From Hyphochytrium catenoides (taxonomy: Eukaryota > Sar > Hyphochytriomycetes > Hyphochytriales > Hyphochytriaceae), in contig FLMG01004027.1 in the NCBI GenBank assembly GCA_900088475.1, positions 537 to 37,771 on the forward strand: DNA of 37,235 nucleotides, in the 5' to 3' direction. Positions 10,101-21,100 of the stretch are shown here, piece by piece. The position numbers and the translations under genes are program-made. Every line of letters starts with the position of its first letter. Positions within the stretch are counted from its first letter, which is position 1. The notes beneath the pieces were generated by a model. The model was not told where the DNA came from. It saw only the letters and a program-made list of their open reading frames with translations, and did no database searches.

Positions 10101-10456
10101 CCGCTTTCGCCTCTTTCCTTTATGTTCGCTAGTTCAGACTAATCCTCTTTGCTATCTTCCTTCGTGAGGCTGCCTATCTCTCTCCTCTACCTCTCTTGCT
10201 AATCTGACAATCCTTTTTTGGACACTTCCTGATAGCGGCTGGCTTCTCGAGAGTTCGCGCAGATGACCGCACAGAGCAAATGATCTCCATTTTGAAGAGA
10301 GAGCTACAGAGAACGGAAGAGGAAAAGAAGGAAGAGTTTCTCACGGAGATGTCTGAGGATGACTATGAGTACATTATCCAGGGTTGGAAGGACAAGGTCG
10401 TCAGGTGTGGAGAGGGAGACCAGCGATGGGGCCTCTTTCTGGGGTACAAGGACTGA
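6712..10456 (+). CDS. PMT: Phosphoethanolamine N-methyltransferase, two-domain (plant type)
   Basis: Catalyses stepwise S-adenosylmethionine-dependent methylation of phosphoethanolamine to phosphocholine, the precursor of phosphatidylcholine; probably cytosolic. Eleven exons read cleanly: 6712-6846, 7176-7281, 7512-7675, 8009-8142, 8353-8519, 8846-8933, 9075-9204, 9374-9494, 9710-9857, 9993-10063, 10236-10456. Phases agree throughout, giving 494 residues (plant enzymes are about 475-495). Domain 1 (about 18-230) has SAM motif [14 protein letters not shown] (57-69) and [12 protein letters not shown]. Domain 2 (about 236-494) has [15 protein letters not shown] (286-300), [23 protein letters not shown] (351-363), [14 protein letters not shown] and the ending WGLFLGYKD. 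The whole chain aligns with plant PEAMT from the N-terminal FWQEHA to the C-terminus. Plasmodium has a single-domain enzyme and nematodes split the two activities, so the fused form is a plant/algal-type trait. Introns are strongly CT-rich on the sense strand. The ATG at 6712 was chosen because it gives the family's N-terminal length. Confidence 0.95.
7036..7104. repeat. (CT)n microsatellite in methyltransferase intron 1
   Basis: About 68 bp of CT dinucleotides with a few CTGT or CTCG variants, 70 bp upstream of the exon 2 acceptor. Sense strand is pyrimidine. Confidence 0.95.
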
Positions 10457-10804
10457 GCTCTAGCTCTTAGGTCTAAGCCATCATAAAACGAACAACAGAT
10501 TGTGAAGCTACGTTGTCTCTTAGTTCTCCTATGACAAGGGACCGAACATTTGCTCTTGCTTCCTCCTCCATTGCCCATACTTTTGCAGCACAGGGTGAAG
10601 CAATATATAAGTATTATCGCCGTTATACGCCGTCTTTACCTTCAAAAAGTGACAAAAAGCTCGCTCTCCTTTTCCTTCTCTCGCCCCTTCAACCTCGTCA
10701 GCATTGAAGAGTCGGCAGTATCCAAACATAGTCTTTGCCTTCACTGCCCACAGCAACAAAAGAAGAGGGAGAAGAATCTTTCCACCTCAGGGTTTGTGCT
10801 CAAA
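10457..10804. other. Convergent intergenic region
   Basis: It separates the methyltransferase stop (+) from the RME-8 stop (-) by 348 bp and should hold both 3' untranslated regions. I see no clear AATAAA on either strand and no further gene. Confidence 0.6.
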
Positions 10805-13800
10805 CTACCATCTTCTTCTCCCTTTAGGAGGAGGTGAAGCAACTGTTTTCTTCTCTTCCTTTTCCTTTTCTCCCTGTAGTGAGTTAGCAATGGCCGGCGC
10901 GTAGGGCATCATCAGTAGCTTGCGCACATCTTCGCTGCCACCAGGAGTCACGAGTTTGTAGCTTCCCCAGACAGGGCTCCGCTCCAGTTCCTCGGACACC
11001 TCTTTACCAGCAGTTGGGTTGGCTGCAGGGTCACAGTCCCGGTCAGTTTGAAGAGTATAACGATAGACTAGTCAACAGATGGAAATGGGCAGCAATATGA
11101 CTGGAGGAGAGTCTACATTCGAGCTTACTAAGAGAAGAGGTGAACGTCAGAGAAACACTGTGTGCTTTGGAGAAGATATCTAGTCTCTGAGGACGGAGTA
11201 GCTTACCTGCAAGGCTCTGAAGCAGTCTCGCCGCCAAAGTCTTTGTCTCGGGCAGCGAGCCTAGATGAGAGAAGCTTATCACTCCAGAGAGTATGTCGAG
11301 GAGCTGTCCCACCATCCCGCTGCGTACCGCCTACGAGTGGGAGATGAAGCTTAGTAAGTGTCCTAATAACTAGACGTCGAATCTAGCCTTTGACCCCCTT
11401 CCTTGAAGCACAATCCTCGACGCCTCTTCTTCTATATTTACTTTTTGGCGTCCAAGTTTATCCCCTATTGGCTTTTCCTCTTTATCCTTCAAGATGTTTT
11501 GCTGACGTGGCTCTTTTGCCCTGTACCTGCTCACAAATCTTCGATGTGGCCTGTGTATGCCGCTGTAAGGAGGTGAGTAGGATGGCCAAGAGAAGCTGAA
11601 TATGTCGCGGGTCTCCCTCTCTCATTGCAGGAAGGAGTTGAGCTAAAGCATCTGCGTCCATGCCTTGAGCTAGGCTATCGATGCATGACGGCATCAAGCA
11701 AAGATGGCCGAGGACCTGTATGTGTATGTGGAGTGAGTGTCATTAGGCGCATGTGATAGGGAGACAAAGAGTAGGAGAGAGAGACAGAGAGAAGAGAATC
11801 GATGTGAAAGAGAGAAGAAAAGAGAGAGAAGTAGAGTGAGAGGAAAGATTAGTGCGACAAGGCTCGCAAAGATATAATTGGCAAGGCAAGTCGGAAGCTT
11901 TCCCCAACGACTTCTTAAGCATATTGAAGACGCTGATAAAGGTTGAAGAGGGACACACTCCCTCTGCGTACTAACCTGAAGCGCAAGCGTAGCGGCCTGC
12001 CCTGCTAGAGTGGAATTTCCCTCGGCAAGTGTGGAGAGAAGCGAGAACAGAGTCCTCATGTACGGAGGAGCGATGGCGGCCACTACCGTTGCGCATCTAG
12101 GGAGACATCACTTATGATGAGATGAACGTGAACTATAGCGGAGAGAGCCGGAAGCTTGGGTAGGCATAATGCGAGGAAAGGGTGGAAACCAAGCCCTTAA
12201 AGGCAGAGCGAAAGTGAGAGATGACTGGGGGATGGGCATTGCGCACCTCGGGCTAGCTAATGCTGTGTGAAGGGCCTGCAAGCCTCTGAGCCTCAAAAGA
12301 GGAAGCTTGGCGTAACCTTCGTCCAGGAGCGAAAAGAGCACGGATATGCCATTCTTTTCCTGCAGCACTCGATCCATACCTAGAGGTTTAGCCGGTGGAG
12401 CAGTGGTGAGACGTGATGGAGGGTCAATAGTTTGAGCTTCTTCTGCCTTGGTTGTCCTCTCTCTGTGAGTTCTTCTTCATGCGTTCTTTTTACGAGGCGT
12501 TGTTGATCAGCTTTCCAGACAGCGGCCGTGACTGTTGTCTAAAAACACCTAAAGACTGTACTTCCTCTTAAATGCTTACCCTTGGTGAAAGCTAATAAGT
12601 GAATGATAGCCTGCGTCATCATCTCCATTCGCTGGACAGAGGGAAGATTTAAGAGAGGAAGAGAGAAGACAAAAAGGCAGGGCGATCAGATCATCATGAG
12701 CTTCCTGCCACTCTCATAAGCTGAACTGATACCTGGCAAACTTCTTCTGAGGGAGATTGAGACGATAGGACGTCTTCCTTCAGTTTATCCAGCAGTCCAC
12801 ACAAAAACGACTCCGGCGATGGAATTTTAGTAAGTGGATCCTGTCGCATAGCAAGACAAAGTTCATTGACCAGCGTGGATAGAGCTTCTCAGAAAAGGCC
12901 GGCTTTAAGAAAGGTCGAAAAGTAGGATAATCATGCTCAAAAGGAGCGCCAGGTCCATCCAGCAAGTAAAGCTCTTTTGGCTGCCCACCGTCGAGGAAGT
13001 GCCCATCCTCTAGGTCGCCGATCACTCACTACTTTCACTCACCGCGTTGAAGTACCGGACATAGATGCCGCAGATCTTGAGCTCTCTCTCTAGTGCTTGG
13101 TACACGAAACTTTGGGATACTGCCAGGGTGTTCGAGAAGCAGGAGTCAGTGAATCTAAGTCTAAGACATTCGCGCCATGCGCAGGAGAGGACGAAGCTAC
13201 TAAGGAACGACAAGGCAAAGGACTTGCAGGGAATGGAAAGACAGGAGAATGGCTTACCAAATCTCTCCTTATTGTCAATGGCCTTGCCTACTAGCACCCT
13301 CATTTCCTCTCTAGTTTCCTCGGTCCACACCAAGGTTGCAGTGGTAGTGTTCCCGCAGAGGACGCGAAGAAAAGGAGTAGTACCACCCTGGCGGAGTATC
13401 TCTTCCAAGGGAGGAGACAGAAGAACCGATATGCTTCTCTTCATTAGGGAAACGCAATCCTCGGCATTCTTCTCTGGCTCTTCCAACACTCCTTTTCTAA
13501 GGTTAGCAGGGGCAGGTGTAGCTTCGTATTCAGACTTCTCATACTCTAGAAGTGACACAAGTGCTCCGGCCGCCACCTCCGCCTTCTTGCTATTAATGTG
13601 CTCAGGATGCAGCTGTGCGACGCAAAAGTAGAGAAGGACAAGATTTAGCTAGAGAGAACATGACTGCGCGAGCGATCCGGACTGAGCGCAGCCGACGAGA
13701 CGTGGGGGCAGAGGGAGAAGAGAATAACTAGAAAAAGAGGGAGCTAAACTTGGTAAGCATGTAGGAGAGGAGTAACGTAGGCGGAAGAGGCACTGAAGGT

Positions 13801-15128
13801 TCTGACCGGTTGATAACCGAGCGCTATTTTTAGTAGATAGAACGGCGCCCCGTGGTCCGCCAAATGGCTTATGAGCAGAGACGCGGGCCCCGAGGAGCAC
13901 GATAGCTCTGCAATTATATCTAGAGCGTATTGACCAGCCAAGTCATCATCGGAGCTACCCAGGAAGGGTAGCAAAAGCGGAATCTACAAGGCATTCCCCG
14001 AGAGTTAGAAGCTAGTTAAAGAGGTCTATGAAGACTTGAGGAGCAGGAAAGCGAGCTTACAAGACAGAGCATTGCTTTGCCGAACAGAGATCAACCCTTA
14101 GATAGAAGGCGAATGGCAAAGGAACATCGATAACGCCAGAGCCAGTCGAGAAAGCAAAGAAGGTGAGGAGCAACAGGAAGTCGGCAAGAAGTAGAATACA
14201 GCAGAAAGCGGCCCGCACCATCTCTGTTGAGTTTAGAGCCGCGGCTGCTACTCTGCCCTCTTCATGCTGCAAAATATAGGACAAAGTGCACAAAATGTCG
14301 GCGGCAAGAGCTTCGCAATCCTCTGAACATCGAGGGGAGGGACAAATGAGTTATGATCCCCGGAGATTCAGCATTTTGATCGATAGACTATGCAGAGAGC
14401 AAAATAAGGCATAAATGGCAAGACGAAACAGAGGCAGACACCGTGTTGTGATGACAAGAGTCATGACAACTATTGCGGAAAACAGGCTCTTCGAAGAGGA
14501 AAGGCATCAGATTATGAACAGAGTCCATCCTCCGCTCCTAGTCTTCGCGGGCGCAGGTGAGCTACTGCACCTGCTGAGCTCGGATGTAGTTGTGGCGCCT
14601 CAGCGAGCACTTGGGTAAGCAGCCTAATATACTGAGGAGTGGCACACTGCTTCGCGTTGTCGGTTGAAGCTAGCAGAGAAGTGCACGCCAGAGAAGAGTA
14701 AGAGGAGATGTAAGGCTCGTTTAGCTGCATCACATAATTTAAGGTTTCATTCACTTCCTACCTGGTACAAGATGGGCGAAGGCCGCCATCAGGGACGACA
14801 GAAGGCCGGATCTGTCATTCTGATCTTTCTTGAATCGCTCTCCTCGCATGTCGAGTGCCGCCTCAACGGCTTCCAGCAGATAATGGAAGGCGTTGAACTC
14901 TAGAAAGGGACTTTCGTCACTATATCTCCGGAATAAGAGCGTTACGGCTTCCACTAAGACTACGGCGTCAGCTGCCGCGTACTTAAGATCCGTGATTGAG
15001 ACAATGAGAGCGAACAGGTACAAGGCCGTCAGTATGCCATGAGGGGATTTGAGTCTCATAGAGCATGGCGAGATAGACGGGGAGCGAAAGAAGCGTGCAA
15101 CAGTCGCCAAGAATTGGAAATCAACTAC
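10805..15128 (-). other. RME-8 C-terminal armadillo-like block
   Basis: After the J-domain junction come helical-repeat segments in family order: LGSSDDDLAGQYALDIIAEL (about 13.95 kb), PFLRVLCGNTTTATLVWTEE (fourth IWN-type repeat, about 13.33 kb), CGIYVRYFNA (about 13.06 kb, plant GGIYVRLFL), DPLTKIPSPESFLCGLLDKL (about 12.8 kb, plant NPKRFLEGLLDQY), MMTQAIIHLLAFTKG, PPYMRTLFSLLSTLAEGNS and MVGQLLDILSGV (about 11.3 kb). The last exon carries SPVWGSYKLVTPGGSEDV and ends with a Lys/Glu/Arg-rich tail, TAG at 10805-10807. Only some splice sites here were fixed. Confidence 0.75.
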
Positions 15129-18100
15129 CTATAAAGTGAAGGAGCACAGCTCTCATCGATTTGGACGGAGCACAGCATTCAGAGAGTAGAATGGGCAGAA
15201 ACCAAGCTTGTCTCGAAGTGACTACGGCCTACCTGCTTCCCTCCTTCTGGCGGGTTTGCCCAACAGTTAATAGCTTTGCCGAGGTTGGTTACCAAAAGAC
15301 ACAGATCCCTAATGGGCCAGTCCGGGTACTCCTGCACATCCAACAAATTCCTGAGGTAATAACCTTCCACCTGCAGATCATACGCTTTTGCAGGGTATCT
15401 GCAACCAAGGGGACGAAGTTAGAAGCAATGATATCGGAGCTTCAGATTAATCGCTACGAGCACGGACAATTTCACCAGCGATCAGGATGGAAAGAAAGAA
15501 AGAACTTCGAAGGAGGCTACCCCAGGTTCTATCTCGAATGGTAGATGGGTACTGCATGCTGCATGTACTGGGAGAAGAAGTAAAGAGGAAACAAGGGCAC
15601 CTTATCGGTTCCATTTGTTCTTCGGGGCAGCAGAACTCGTCTTCTGCCTCGTCCCTTTGCATTTTGGAACCCTTGTGCGACTCCATAAACCTTGAAAGTT
15701 CTTCTCTCAGCCTCTCTCTCATTGCCTGACCCCACAGCAGCTCAGGTGTGTCGTTCTCTGAGAAAAAAGCTGCAGAGAACGCTTCCGATTCATAACGCAC
15801 AAGGAAGAGGATGACCGCCAGAGGAAAGAAAGGACACAGGGCGCTATTCCGGCAGAGCTGAGGGCAGCAGACATAGATAGAAGAGGTGGAGTGTCAGGCT
15901 CGTATTGGGGTTCGCAATGAGAGTGTGGCCCCTGATGATAAGAGGAACTGTGAATTGACAGAGGAACATCCGATATGAAGCCAGAATGTAATGGTAAACT
16001 CTCGTTAGGTTAGATGTCACGCAAACATGCACAATCTTCTCTCTCCAGCCGAGGACCCCGAGTAGGTGGACCGAAGACTTATAGGTGATCTGAAGTAAGT
16101 AAAGAACAGAACAGCGGACAAAGACGCAGATTTTGCTTCGAAGTTCTTACCCGTCGTAACGGTTCCTCTTCGGGATATTCCTCTTTCTCCTCGTCCACCA
16201 ACGTGGGACGAATCTCAAACTTTTGTCGAAGATGAGTCTCTTTCAGGACTATCGCCACTAAAGGGATGTTGCGTTCTGTCACGTATCTGGGAAAGCATTG
16301 TAACGAGACTGTTAGCCGACCTTGTCACGGTAGCTCAGTCAGGGAGAGTTCTGAGCTTGATGATGTCGGTCAAATGGGCATGTCCACTGGATACCATTGT
16401 TTTGGGGGGTTAAGGACAGCTAGGCTCTGACGGGCTTACGCCGCGTAGGACATAAAGGCTGTGTGAAATGCAACACTCTCAACAAGCAACGCAGCAAACA
16501 CAAGGTGGCAAAAAGAGTAAAAAGGACCACTCGAACCTTAACAGGTAATAGAAGATCCCAGTCCTATAGAGTCTCGGTACAATTGAGGGATTGATCCTGT
16601 ACAGGATCATCTGCAGCTTCACAGCCCAGAAAAACACCTTCTCGCTGCCGGTACCGAGGAGGGACACCAGGAAGGGCAGAATGGATGGAGAAGAAACCGC
16701 CGTGATGACAGCAGGGGTCGGAGAAAGGAGTGCACCATATCTAGTGACATTGAGTTAGGAGCCCCAAGAGGAACAAACGTGTCGCTTAGCACCGTTCTTA
16801 ACGAAAGAGTCAAAAGAGGCATCTAGGACAAACGAGTTGTTGGGGCAAAAGGATAGCACAGGAGGTACTGGTACTTGCGGATTATTTGGATCAGGAAGGA
16901 GGCTCTTTCCATAAAGCAGACGAGTCGACGGGTAGCTTCCTGAGTACTGACCTGTGCTTGCCTATTGCCGCTTTGCAGATTCGATAGAGAACTTTAAGAC
17001 AGACCACCGCGATTGAGCGATGGCGGACCATAAGTCGGTCTGCCTGGAGAAAGCGGGATGAAAATGAAATGTAGCTTGCCGATGATGGAGGGGTCTTCTC
17101 AACAGGAGCCAAGCTGGGCGATACGGAAGCAGCGGAGGGAAGAGCCATCGAGTTCACGGTGCTTGAGTCCTCGTCATCCTCCTCTTCCTCCTCCTCTTCC
17201 TTGTACTCGGATACTTCTTCTGCGTAATCGATGAAGCATGGACCATCATTAGAGGAGGCACATCATATAGGGAACGCTTAGAAGCATTAGGGAAAGAAGA
17301 AGGATCACAACGGTCACCAGCGAAACGGGGATCAAATTTACAGGCCAAACAGCCCCACATCTGCAGCAAGCAGTACCTCCCTTCTTGAGTAAAATGAAGC
17401 AACCATTGGTAATATTATCTAACGAGAAGGTAGACCGCAAAAACGCTAGGAGTCAAAGACGCATTGAAGCAGATGTCCCTTGCCCTGCACCTTCTTGCTC
17501 CTTGTTATCTTGCACATCTACTTCCGGAGGACTCCCCACAACATCTGGAGCATTCTTCAACCCAGCGGACCACGAAGAGGCCACTTCAGCAGGTGAGAGG
17601 ATTCGTATCGGAAGAGAGGACGACGGACGTAGAGTTTCATCGGGGGAATCTGCTGCGAGTGGAGAGAGTGATGAGCACTTTATGGATTAGGGCAGAGGCT
17701 CCGCTTTTATAAGAAAAAGTGATCAATAAAAAGCTTGGCATCAACCCTGCAGGGGAACAACTTTGGAGGGCAAGGACCTAGATAGAGGAACAAGACCACG
17801 GCGGTGGGAGCCTGTTGTGGGTGATCTGATCTAAACCCTTGACATTGCGACCAACCATCTCACCTTGTTCTTTAGTCTTTACAGGGGAATAAGAGAAGGA
17901 AGACCTCGGACTATCTCCGTCCCGAGGTTCGGACCGCTCATCTTCATCCTCTCCTTCCTCCAGTGACTCCTTTGCCTCATCCACAACGGCTGGCTTGACC
18001 TGCATATTAGATTACGCAAGATGTTGAGAACACTATGTGAGTCCTCTGTCCTCGGATGACGGAATGGCCCCTTCTCGCTAAAGCTCTCACCTCTCTTAGC

Positions 18101-21100
18101 AGCTCTATCACTGCTTCTATGCCCTCGGCCTGGAGAAAGCGCTTCACATTGGCCGGGTTACTGATGGCGGCCAACAGAAAGGTCATTATTGCACCTGCCG
18201 ACCACAGATAGAGATTGAGCGAGATATGAGGAGCCATGACCGACAGCAATCCCATAGAAAACGTACGATCACAGAGATGAAAAAGTAGGAAGTCTGTACG
18301 TAGTTTGTTGTACATACTCCGGAGTATACACTGCCAATTATTTGCAGTGACAACGGGGTTTGCCCCTCTTTAAGGCCTTACCTCTTATTGCCAACGGCCA
18401 ATCACGACAAGCAGAAGACGACGTGGGGGGCCGATTTAGAGCTTGAACAAGTGTAAGAAGAAAGGGAAGCGAGGGCAGGTGTCCCTTGTACCTCTCGAGC
18501 ACCTATTGAGGTGAAATCAAGAGAAAATGTCAAAGTGATGACTGACGAGGATCACTAGAGGAGGACATGGGAGAGGCATGTGCTGGCAAAGGAACTTGGA
18601 CTTGACCTGACGCAGACGACAGGACAAGGAGATCATAGTGGCATGACTATCTTCCTACACCTACCCTGGTCATCACCGTAAGGCAAAGAAGCTGCACAAG
18701 AGGATCTTTCTCTGTCACTACCCGCAGATAGAGTTGAGTCATAAACTCCTCAGGCTTTTCCACCTATTCATTAACAAGCCCAACGGAAATGGGAACAACA
18801 AAGTTAGCTTTTGTCAAGAGCAGCTGTGGATTCTGCAGTGCGGATTCAGTGCGACCACGGATGAGGTCACGCACCTCTTCTCTAAGGTTTTCCTCCTCAT
18901 CCAACAGGAGGGCCAAGAAGTATGGACCCACGCGTATCTGAAGGTTATGAGTTAGACAGTTAAATGATTAGGACCTCCATCCCTTACTAAAGCCGCAGGA
19001 AAGCAGAGTAGATTGACTTCTTTTGATAAGGAACAGGCACTTCCTAGATGCTTGGGATCACAACACAAGTGCAATAGTAGCGACAGAACGGGGCCGCAGG
19101 TGGAGGCAACTCAAAACCAGACCGCTATAATCTCCTTTCAAATGGTGGTAAGTAGGAGCGAGTTACGGACCTCTCCTTTAAGCCACTCTCTTCTCAACTC
19201 AAAAGCCTGGCTGTTCCATCTGACTCTCCCTCTGCTGGCCCCTTCCTGAGCCCAGATCGCCGTTTGATGATGTAATGGGGATCCGGACTCCAGACTCCAG
19301 TCTGTTGGTCTAGAGTCATTGCCCATCTTCATTTCTACATCGCAACGTCCGAAGAAAAGAAGCGATAGATTGACAAGATCAGAAGAAAGCCTAGTCTGCC
19401 TCTTTAGAAAATGAGCAGATAAACGGGAAAAGGGCTGTGCCATAATAAGATAAGAAGAGTTATACGAGGTTGCATGAGAACTGCTGGAAGAGAAGACAGA
19501 AATCTAGCAGAGACCGAAAACTTACCGTCAACAACAGGGGAGCTAAGTAATCTAGAAGAGCTCTTGGAAACAAGTAGCTTTGAAGAACTCTTGGAGAGAA
19601 GGCGTTCTTCAGTGTCCACTTCCTGTCCAAGTAGGGACTCCCTAACCTCTGTGAAAAGTAAGAACTAAAGTTAGGTTCAGCATGTCCGAGAAGCTGACAC
19701 CTCTTCCTTCTCCAGCTTCCAGCATCTCGTCTCGTCTCACATCCTCTGCGAAGGTTCGACTACCTCACTGACAACAAGCTTACCTGTAGGGCAATGCCGA
19801 AGGAAATGGTTCACGCGCTTACGGCTAAGGTCTAACTTAGCGATATGCGACAAGATCGTATCGCAGATCTCCACTATTCCCTAACAGTCATAAGAAACGG
19901 AGCTAAGATCTTCTGCCCAATCGGACACAAGAGCAGTGAGGACGTCGTAAGGTTATGAAACTGCTGGCGATAGTTTAAGAGGCAAGCCTTATGGAGCGGC
20001 GGCTTTGCAAGCAGATATAGTGAAAAGAAGAAACAAGCGTATAGAGAGAGAGAGAGCGGTCAAGTTGCTGACCTCTTGGCCCCATATAAGATCCTTCTGG
20101 TGATGAGACTGCTGGATTCGTTCAAAGAATTCAGGAAGAAGGACTACGCACTTCACCTGCGGTAAGATGAAAGGCTGTCAGTTGAAATGAAAGGTAGGGT
20201 AATAACTTTTTAAGAACAGCGTTTAAGGGCAAGTAGCATGAGAGTAACAGGGAACAGGATGGCGGTGACCTCTGCACCCCTGGCGTCATATGGCTCCGCT
20301 GCCAGCCGTGGCAGCTCCATTAAGTTTCCTCTTTCATCAAACTCCAAGAACTACAGTCGTATACGGGACAGCAGCAGCCGAGGGTTAGATAAGCCAAATA
20401 GACAAAAGCAACGGCAGCAAACTACAGGCTAAACTTAGAAGTCATCTTACTTTTGTGGGAATGTCCCCGATAAGTGGCGGAGGGAAGCAGCGGCGGATGA
20501 AAGAAGAAGACTCCACGTTCTCATGGATGAGAAGAGCTACAAGTTGACTTGATATGCGACGCTGTGGCTGCAGGATTACAAAGAGACGCAAAGGAAGAAG
20601 TCAGCTCAGCGCAAACAGATCAGAAAGAGAGGTGTACTATCTGCGAGGTTTAGTTGCTCTACACAGACAGACGTAGTCCTGTTGAGCACTACTGGCAATA
20701 CTGATATTCCCTTCTGGGCACATAGCTAACCTTAGATGGGGCAGAGAGCGCGAGGTAGAGTTGCCAGATTAGAATACCCTCACTGGTGGTGTCGCTCTGT
20801 ATCATCTGCACCACCTCAGGCGGCTGCTCTAGCACATGCACCTGTGAACAAAAGTCTGTCAGAACGCGGGACGAACTATGTTGAACGGTCCTCAATTCTG
20901 TCTCTTGCAAACAAACTTCCCCTAGGCACCGTCCCGATCTACTACTCATAATTCTTCAAATGTCTCTTTTTGCTTCTACCCTTTTTGTCCCAGCCTTTTC
21001 TTCCGGTATCGTTCCGTCTTTCTCTTGAGGCTAGCTGGATCGCGTTACCTTGATAAGAAGCGATGCTTTCTTGGTTATGAGGAACGAGGGAGAACGACAG

